Translations under genes and position numbers: made by a program | NCBI GenBank assembly: GCA_003164475.1 | Contig: PLTL01000288.1 | Span: 17,844 to 28,390 of the forward strand | Length of the DNA stretch: 10,547 nucleotides | Origin: Candidatus Dormiibacterota bacterium | GTDB lineage: Bacteria; Chloroflexota; Dormibacteria; UBA8260; Bog-877 | Reading direction: 5' to 3' | Shown: positions 6,504-10,547 of the stretch, piece after piece | How positions within the stretch are numbered: the stretch's first letter is position 1 | Layout of the letters: each line of letters opens with the position of its first letter | Notes under the pieces: model-generated | Databases searched by the model: none | The model's input: only the letters and a program-made list of their open reading frames with translations | What the model was told of the DNA's origin: nothing

Positions 6504-7325
6504 TCAGCCTGCAGCGGTCGGCCTGAGTCGGAGGATCAGTCCGTCCGAGGCCAGGATGGCCCCAGGCACCGGCGCTCGCTCGGAGAGGTGGGTGAGGATG
6601 AAGCGGGTTCGCCGGGCCTCCTCCATGAGCGCCTGCACCTCTGCCTTCCAGAGGTGGACGGGGGCCGGCCCGGTCATGCTGGAGCACTCGCACAAGAGGT
6701 GCTGGACAGACGCGGCGAGCGCCCCGATGCCCGGGCACAGGGTGGTGTCCCCCGAGTAACCAAGGCTGACTCCGTGGCGTTCGATGCGGAAGGCGAGACA
6801 TTCCAAGAGGGCTGAGTGCTCCACCTTGTAGGCGGTCACAGCGAAATCACCGAGCTCGCCGCTCCGGCCCGCCGCCCACCACTCCACCGTCGGGGCCTGG
6901 CTCTCCAGGATGCGCTCCCAGAAGGGGCCGCCCAGAGCCAGCCGGCCCAGCTGGTCCAGGCACTGAGCGGTGTCCTTGGGGCCCACGATCCGCAGGGGGA
7001 CGGCGTCGGGGTGGGCCTGGGCCCGCGCCGCGACGAACATCGGCAATTGGAGGACGTGGTCGCCGTGCAGGTGGGAGATGGCGACCACCTTGACCTCGGC
7101 GCTGCTCCGGCCCATCTGGCCGAGAAGGCTGGTCACCGGGGCCCCACAGTCCAAGAGCAGCTGCCCGTCCAGGAGGTACCCGGCGTTGTGCCCGACGGCG
7201 GAGAAGGCGGAGCCGCTGCCCAGGACCGCCAGCTCCAGGTAGGGGTCGACCGACTCGTCCCCCCGGCTGCGGCCCCGGGCCGCGCCCGGGCGGCCCCGCC
7301 GGGGTGGCTCGGCCCGGGGAGACAA
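6504..7325 (-). CDS. MBL-fold metallo-hydrolase, RNase Z-like
   Basis: Metallo-beta-lactamase-fold enzyme with the two-zinc site of the RNase Z/AtsA-like branch. The fold starts at YLELAVLGSGSAF (29-41). The metal ligands are His85, His87, Asp89 and His90 in ISHLHGDHVLQLP, His170 in VEHSALL, Asp193 in YSGDT, and His246 in ILTHLS. The pattern resembles RNase Z (SHLHGDH, GDT, THLS), but the long flexible exosite arm typical of tRNA-processing enzymes is not evident, so the substrate is open. The start is uncertain: the only ATG/GTG/TTG after the DUF58 stop and before the fold is TTG at 7325, which adds about 27 Arg/Pro/Gly-rich residues and has no good Shine-Dalgarno. Upstream starts would overlap DUF58 by about 195 bp and are unlikely. 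It lies 20 bp behind the DUF58 gene and is probably co-transcribed with it. Confidence 0.85.
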   Translation of the reverse strand: MSPRAEPPRRGRPGAARGRSRGDESVDPYLELAVLGSGSAFSAVGHNAGYLLDGQLLLDCGAPVTSLLGQMGRSSAEVKVVAISHLHGDHVLQLPMFVAARAQAHPDAVPLRIVGPKDTAQCLDQLGRLALGGPFWERILESQAPTVEWWAAGRSGELGDFAVTAYKVEHSALLECLAFRIERHGVSLGYSGDTTLCPGIGALAASVQHLLCECSSMTGPAPVHLWKAEVQALMEEARRTRFILTHLSERAPVPGAILASDGLILRLRPTAAG

Positions 7326-7345
7326 GACTGTGACCGACAGCTCGC

Positions 7346-8515
7346 TCAGACCACCGCTCGGCCGGCGAGCGTGTCCAGGCGGGCGAGGTCGTCTCCGCGG
7401 CGGACCACCCAGAGGTCCAGCACCAGCCTCCGCTCGGCGGGCACCCCGGACGGCGTCTGTCCGGAGAGCTCGGACGAGTCGATCAAGATCCCCAGGGCCC
7501 GGTTGCCCGGGCGCGACGCGGTCGCCACCGCCGCGACCCATTCGGAGCCCTGGTTGGGGGTGATGAGGACCACCCGGCCCCGATCCCGCCAGCTGGCCAG
7601 CTCCCGTCGCACCAGCTCGGCGAAGGGCACCGCCCCGTCGGCCCCGGCCGTGGCCAGATAGTCCAGCAGCGCCCGCTGGTGGAGCTTGCCCCGAGCGGCG
7701 GGAATCCGCTTCAGCTCCCGGCCCCAGGCGGACAGGGCGACCGCGCGCCCCTGGCGCGAGGCGGTGTGGGCGAGCGATGCGGCCAGGCTGATGGCGAGCT
7801 CCAGAGAGCTGTCTGAGCCTCGGCGCCAGTGGCTGCGGCTCTCAAGGTCGACCAGCAACAGCAGCTCCCCGCCCTGCGGTCTGCGGTCGGTCGACCGCCG
7901 GCGCGGCGCCGCTGCGGGCCCTGGTGACCAGCCCAGCGCGATCGGCACTCGGGCGCCGCCAGGCGGGGCGGGGGCGTCGTCCTGGCCGGGGTCCGGGACC
8001 GCCACCAAGGCGGGATAGACCACCAGATGCCCACCGCCGGGGAGGGTCAGGCGACGCTGGAGGAGCCCAAGCGGGTCGCGGACCCGAAGCTCGGTGGGAC
8101 CCAGTTGGTAGCGGCCCCGGCGGCGGAGTCGGGTGCTCGTCTCCCAGCTCACCGTCTGGTGCGGCCCCAGGGAGAGGCTCCGCTCGACTCCCGCGTCGCC
8201 CAGCTCGGAGCGGTCCTGGACCTCCAGGGACCCGACGGGAAGCCAGCAGTCGTTCTCCAGGGTGAAGCGCTGAACCAGCTCCTGGCCGACCACCGCCGCC
8301 TCCTCTCCAGCCTCCCGGAGCAGCTGCAGGTGGCGGCCGCACCACCAGCTCCAGAAGGCTGCCAGGACCGTCAGCAGGAGGGCGACGAAGACCGGGAGCA
8401 GGGCCCAGACCATGCCGCCGGCGCAGGCGAGGCCGCCCACCACCACCAGCAGCGCCAGGACCCCGACCCGCCAACTGCCCACTCCCCACCCCCGGGGTTG
8501 AGGTCCCGCTGCCAT
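7346..8515 (-). CDS. DUF58-like membrane-anchored protein, degenerate core
   Basis: DUF58 proteins are membrane-anchored, usually beside a MoxR ATPase and a transglutaminase-like protein; their biochemical role is poorly defined. This 389-residue protein has two adjacent hydrophobic helices near the N-terminus (about 17-34 and 36-58), a beta-rich region, and the family signature GRYQLGPTELRVRDPLGLL (134-152). A vWA-like C-terminal part follows, with LLLLVDLES (218-226), LELAISLAASLAHTASRQG and RVVLITP. The diagnostic DUF58 core (R-x-Y-x-x-G-D, then R-x-I-x-W, then A-R) should lie between residues 168 and 222, but this interval is short, Pro/Ala/Arg-rich and lacks it in every frame. ATG at 8515 has GGAGG only one base upstream; GTG at 8482 is an alternative that still keeps both helices. 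No MoxR gene is nearby. Family assignment is moderately sure, function unknown. Confidence 0.75.
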   Translation of the reverse strand: MAAGPQPRGWGVGSWRVGVLALLVVVGGLACAGGMVWALLPVFVALLLTVLAAFWSWWCGRHLQLLREAGEEAAVVGQELVQRFTLENDCWLPVGSLEVQDRSELGDAGVERSLSLGPHQTVSWETSTRLRRRGRYQLGPTELRVRDPLGLLQRRLTLPGGGHLVVYPALVAVPDPGQDDAPAPPGGARVPIALGWSPGPAAAPRRRSTDRRPQGGELLLLVDLESRSHWRRGSDSSLELAISLAASLAHTASRQGRAVALSAWGRELKRIPAARGKLHQRALLDYLATAGADGAVPFAELVRRELASWRDRGRVVLITPNQGSEWVAAVATASRPGNRALGILIDSSELSGQTPSGVPAERRLVLDLWVVRRGDDLARLDTLAGRAVV

Positions 8516-8711
8516 GCCTCCGCGCCCGGGCTGGACGCCGGAGCCACCACCTCCCCGTCCCGGACATTGCCGGCCGCGGCGGGGAGTGCTGAGCCGGGTG
8601 CTCCGACCGGGCCGCTCAGGCACCGTCAACGGTTCCGGCAAGCTGGGCGGCGGCCGCGGCGTCGCGACGACGGCCTGGGTCCGGCCCCTCCGGGAGTCGC
8701 GGAGCTCACCG
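8516..8711. other. Intergenic gap between darA and the DUF58 gene
   Basis: 196 bp on the route of minus-strand transcription. It is GC-rich and open in several frames, but the translations are Pro/Arg/Gly-rich with no family resemblance, so I call no gene. It includes ACCGT-CA-ACGGT, a 5-bp stem at about 8622-8633, and no clear promoter or T-tailed hairpin. Confidence 0.35.
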
Positions 8712-9032
8712 TTAGAGCCGTTCGACCCGTCCCAGATCGAGGACGAAGACGGTGGCACGGCCGACCTCCACCTCGACGTCGACCTCGCCTCCCTCACCTT
8801 GGTTGGCGCGTCCCGAACCCAGCTGCTCATGGCGTGGCTTGCACACAGAGCGGAGGGTTGAGATCGCCTCCTCGACCAGGCTGTCATCGACCCCGAGCAG
8901 AAGGAGCGAATTCCGGCGCTGCAGGAAGCCGCCCTCACTGTTGAGCCGGGTGACCCCGAAGCCTCGTCTGCCCAGGAGGTCGATGGCTCGGGCGGCGTCC
9001 TGCTCGTGAACTACGGCCAGTACCAGTTTCAC
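8712..9032 (-). CDS. darA: Cyclic-di-AMP receptor, PII-like (DarA/PstA/YaaQ family)
   Basis: Small cytoplasmic PII-like trimeric protein; family members in Bacillus (DarA), Staphylococcus and Listeria (PstA) bind cyclic di-AMP. The 106 residues align end to end with YaaQ: MKLVLAVVHEQDA (1-13), FGVTRLNSEGGFLQRRNS (25-42), LLLLGVDD (43-50), a cysteine-containing helix, and VEVEVGRATVFVLDL near the C-terminus. Positions Thr28, Gly35, Phe36, Asn41 and Gly47, which in the family contribute to the nucleotide pocket (from memory), are retained, so ligand binding is likely. The start is GTG at 9032, whose GTGA overlaps the tmk stop by four bases, with AGGAG six bases upstream. The tmk-darA order is conserved in Firmicutes. 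A B-loop of variable length (about 68-86) is acidic and Gly-rich here. What it controls is unknown. Confidence 0.93.
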   Translation of the reverse strand: MKLVLAVVHEQDAARAIDLLGRRGFGVTRLNSEGGFLQRRNSLLLLGVDDSLVEEAISTLRSVCKPRHEQLGSGRANQGEGGEVDVEVEVGRATVFVLDLGRVERL

Positions 9033-9673
9033 ACCACTCTCCTAGCTGCCAACCGCTCACGGGCTACCCCCCAGCAGCTCTCGGCGAGCTCCTCGGCCGG
9101 TGGGTTCGCCGGCAGAACCACGATTCGTTGGGAGAACCGCTGGGCCAGGGCCAGGTACCCCTGGCGGACCCGCTCATGGTAGGCGGTCGGCTCAGCCTCC
9201 ATCCGATCGAGGGGGAGCGCCGCGGCGAAGCGGCGCTGCGCCGCTTCGACCGGGAGGTCCAGGAGAAGAGTGAGGTCGGGCAGCAGCCCGGCGCCGGCGA
9301 CCCGGTGCAGCTGGAGCAGGGCGTCCTGGTCCAGGCCCCTCCCCGAGCCCTGGTAAGCCAGGGTGGAGTCGAGGTAGCGGTCCGAGATCACCACCGCCCC
9401 GGTGGCCAGGCCAGGCTCGATCAGCTCCCGCAGCAGCTGCACCCGGGCGGCCAGGAAGAGCGCCACCTCCGCCCAGGGTTCGGGCGGCCCGCCCCCGGAT
9501 CGCTCCAGGAGCAGGCCCCGGATCCGCTCGCCCAGGGCGGTGGTGCCAGGGTCGGTCGCCTCGGCGACCAGGTAGCCCTCCCGGCTCAGCCTGGCCGCCA
9601 GCCGCCGGGCCTGGCTGCTCTTGCCCGACCCGTCGATGCCCTCGAAGGTGATGAAGAAGCCCCGCTCGGGCAC
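9029..9673 (-). CDS. tmk: Thymidylate kinase (dTMP kinase)
   Basis: Phosphorylates dTMP to dTDP with ATP, an essential step of dTTP synthesis. At 214 residues it has the usual length. The Walker A P-loop is FEGIDGSGKSSQ (10-21) with Lys18. The substrate-binding motif is TDPGTTALGERI (40-51), where the common form is TREPGGT. DRY (98-100) lies in VVISDRYLDSTLAYQGSG, and the lid contains LDRME before YHERVRQGYLALA. The start is GTG at 9673, two bases after the stop of the upstream AAA/R3H gene (TGAGGGTG), so translation is probably coupled. Its 3' end overlaps darA by four bases and also supplies the darA Shine-Dalgarno. A 23-bp near-continuous palindrome lies within the coding region at 9226-9248. 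Confidence 0.96.
   Translation of the reverse strand: MPERGFFITFEGIDGSGKSSQARRLAARLSREGYLVAEATDPGTTALGERIRGLLLERSGGGPPEPWAEVALFLAARVQLLRELIEPGLATGAVVISDRYLDSTLAYQGSGRGLDQDALLQLHRVAGAGLLPDLTLLLDLPVEAAQRRFAAALPLDRMEAEPTAYHERVRQGYLALAQRFSQRIVVLPANPPAEELAESCWGVARERLAARRVV
9039..9043 (-). promoter_or_regulatory. Ribosome binding site of darA inside the end of tmk
   Basis: AGGAG on the minus strand, six bases before the darA GTG and within the last codons of tmk. It fixes the GTG at 9032 as the darA start despite the overlap with the tmk stop. Confidence 0.65.
9226..9248. repeat. 23-bp perfect inverted repeat within tmk
   Basis: Arms CGAAGCGGCGC (9226-9236) and GCGCCGCTTCG (9238-9248) are perfect 11-bp complements around a single T. 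On the coding strand the repeat encodes part of the VEAAQRRF segment before the lid of thymidylate kinase. In RNA it would need a loop of three or more bases, leaving about a 10-bp stem. It may be a chance product of Ala/Arg codons, or an mRNA hairpin that stalls or processes the transcript. Confidence 0.6.
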
Positions 9674-9675
9674 CC

Positions 9676-10547
9676 TCAGCCCGCCTGCGAGGCCTGGCTC
9701 GGGGGGTAGATGCGCAGCCGGCGCCGGGGTTCCTTGCCGGTGCTCCGAGCCACCAAATCGCTCTCCTCGACCAGCTGGTGCTGCAACCGCCGCACATAGG
9801 CGGTCCGGGGCGAGAGTTCCACGACTGTCCCCTGACGGGCCCGCTCAATGGCCTCCCGCACCTCGCGCATGGCGTCGTCGTTGGACTCGCCGGGCTCGAT
9901 GTTGTAGAGGCGGCTCAGGAAGGCGCGCACCTGGGAGACGGTGTTGCTCCGCAGGATCGAGATGGGAATCCCCTCGGCCTCCGCCGCCCGCAGGGGCGAG
10001 TCCCGGCGCCGGTAGTAGTTCTTGAGGGTGACCACCATGTCGGCGTCGTCGACGTGGTGCTGGATCCGAATCGGCACCTTGAGCTCCCGGATCGCCTGTT
10101 CCAGGTAGACCCTGGAGACTCCATAGGGGAAGATCGAGGTGTCGGCGCCGCCCAGCTGGTGCTGGCCGTTGTGGCCGTCCGAGAGGTCGGCCAGCGTCAC
10201 TGGGCGCCGTGGCCGGGACCCGGCGAAGTCGGCGCCAAAGAGTTCGCGCGAACCCCGATCGTCAAAGGGGGCGGGCTCGGCCAGCCGGGTGGTAACCCTC
10301 CGGCCCTCGCGCGACTCCCGCAGCTGGGCCGGGCGGGGCCGGCCCCTCAGGGCATCGTCGACCACCTCCGCCAGGGGCATGTGGACGGTCACCCGGTGGC
10401 GGTCGATGATCTCGACCAGAGCATCGAAGGTGGGTGGTGCCTTGCGCTCCAGGACAGACTTCTGGGTGCCCCGTCGCCGCGCTTCCTCGTCGGAGAGGGT
10501 CACCGTCTGGATGCCCCCTAGGAGGTCGTTGAGGGTGGGGTTGACCA
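9676..10547 (-). CDS. AAA ATPase with R3H domain (Ycf45 / SpoIIIAA-like), C-terminal part
   Basis: C-terminal 290 codons of a Ycf45-like protein, which couples a SpoIIIAA-like RecA-fold ATPase to an R3H single-stranded nucleic-acid-binding domain. The frame is open to the right edge, so the start and the Walker motifs lie outside; the GTG at 10503 is an internal codon, because homology continues upstream as NPTLNDLLGGIQTV. Visible parts are the end of the ATPase domain (SDEEARRRGTQKSVLERKAP), a basic linker, a middle domain (from about FPYGVSRVYLEQAIRELKVP to SILRSNTVSQVRAFLSRLY), and the R3H region (AYVRRLQHQLVEESDLVA, then EPRRRLRIYP). Cyanobacteria, plastids and some Chloroflexi carry relatives; the cellular role is not established. 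It ends two bases before tmk and is likely co-transcribed with tmk and darA. Confidence 0.88.
   Translation of the reverse strand, partial: VNPTLNDLLGGIQTVTLSDEEARRRGTQKSVLERKAPPTFDALVEIIDRHRVTVHMPLAEVVDDALRGRPRPAQLRESREGRRVTTRLAEPAPFDDRGSRELFGADFAGSRPRRPVTLADLSDGHNGQHQLGGADTSIFPYGVSRVYLEQAIRELKVPIRIQHHVDDADMVVTLKNYYRRRDSPLRAAEAEGIPISILRSNTVSQVRAFLSRLYNIEPGESNDDAMREVREAIERARQGTVVELSPRTAYVRRLQHQLVEESDLVARSTGKEPRRRLRIYPPSQASQAG

Noticed and set aside
6217..6801. Open frames crossing the convergent gap as a possible extra small gene
   Set aside because: Low-complexity Pro/Arg/Gly/Ala translations with no domain, overlapping two well-supported genes.
8516..8938. Upstream extension of the DUF58 gene in the same frame through the gap and across darA
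   Set aside because: The added 141 residues are Pro/Arg/Ser-rich and would overlap darA, which is well supported in another frame.
1..10547. Mobile element, CRISPR, tRNA or phage/defence signatures
   Set aside because: I saw no transposase or integrase motifs, spaced direct repeats, or tRNA-like cloverleaf. All sizeable genes belong to housekeeping, redox or signalling families.

Overview
The window is very GC-rich and densely coded. Several start codons are GTG or TTG and most genes sit head-to-tail with short gaps or overlaps. The gene content (a DarA/PstA-type cyclic-di-AMP receptor behind thymidylate kinase, a Ycf45-like AAA/R3H protein, DUF58, PhoU with an OmpR-type regulator, Ppx and CHAD) points to a GC-rich member of the Gram-positive-like/Terrabacteria side of the tree. 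An uncultured Chloroflexota-like lineage such as Dormibacteria is my best guess. That placement is inference only; no rRNA or ribosomal protein gene is present.

Left part, all on the minus strand: the 5' part of an aldo/keto reductase gene (1-257, running off the edge), a complete msrA (355-1014), then the end of a phosphate-signalling operon. Read in transcription order from 4250 down to 1217, that operon is a SixA-type histidine phosphatase, a soluble PhoR-like PAS histidine kinase (4-bp ATGA overlap), PhoU, and a PhoB/RegX3-like response regulator (start codon abutting the PhoU stop).

Centre, plus strand: divergent from sixA across about 64 bp is a two-gene unit of Ppx/GppA exopolyphosphatase (4315-5343) and a CHAD-domain protein (5336-6280) that overlaps it by 8 bp. 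The two divergent units together form one polyphosphate/phosphate-control locus: an enzyme degrading polyP, a predicted polyP-binding helical protein, a phosphohistidine phosphatase, and a PhoR-PhoU-PhoB signalling chain. No Pst transporter or polyphosphate kinase is in the window. The shared intergenic region holds a -10-like TATA core, a GGCCGG/CCGGCC palindrome and a strong Shine-Dalgarno sequence for ppx.

Right part, minus strand, convergent with CHAD: in transcription order, the 3' part of an AAA/R3H (Ycf45-like) gene entering from the right edge, tmk, and darA (tightly packed; GTGA overlap between tmk and darA). After a 196-bp gap come a DUF58-like membrane-anchored protein whose diagnostic core motif is missing, and an RNase Z-like metallo-beta-lactamase-fold hydrolase. 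The tmk-darA order matches the well-known Firmicutes arrangement, but the usual holB (DNA polymerase III delta') does not follow.

No tRNA, rRNA, CRISPR array, transposase or integrase was recognised. The most interesting points are the composition and coupling of the polyP/Pho locus, candidate near-leaderless promoters inside it, and the degenerate DUF58 protein.
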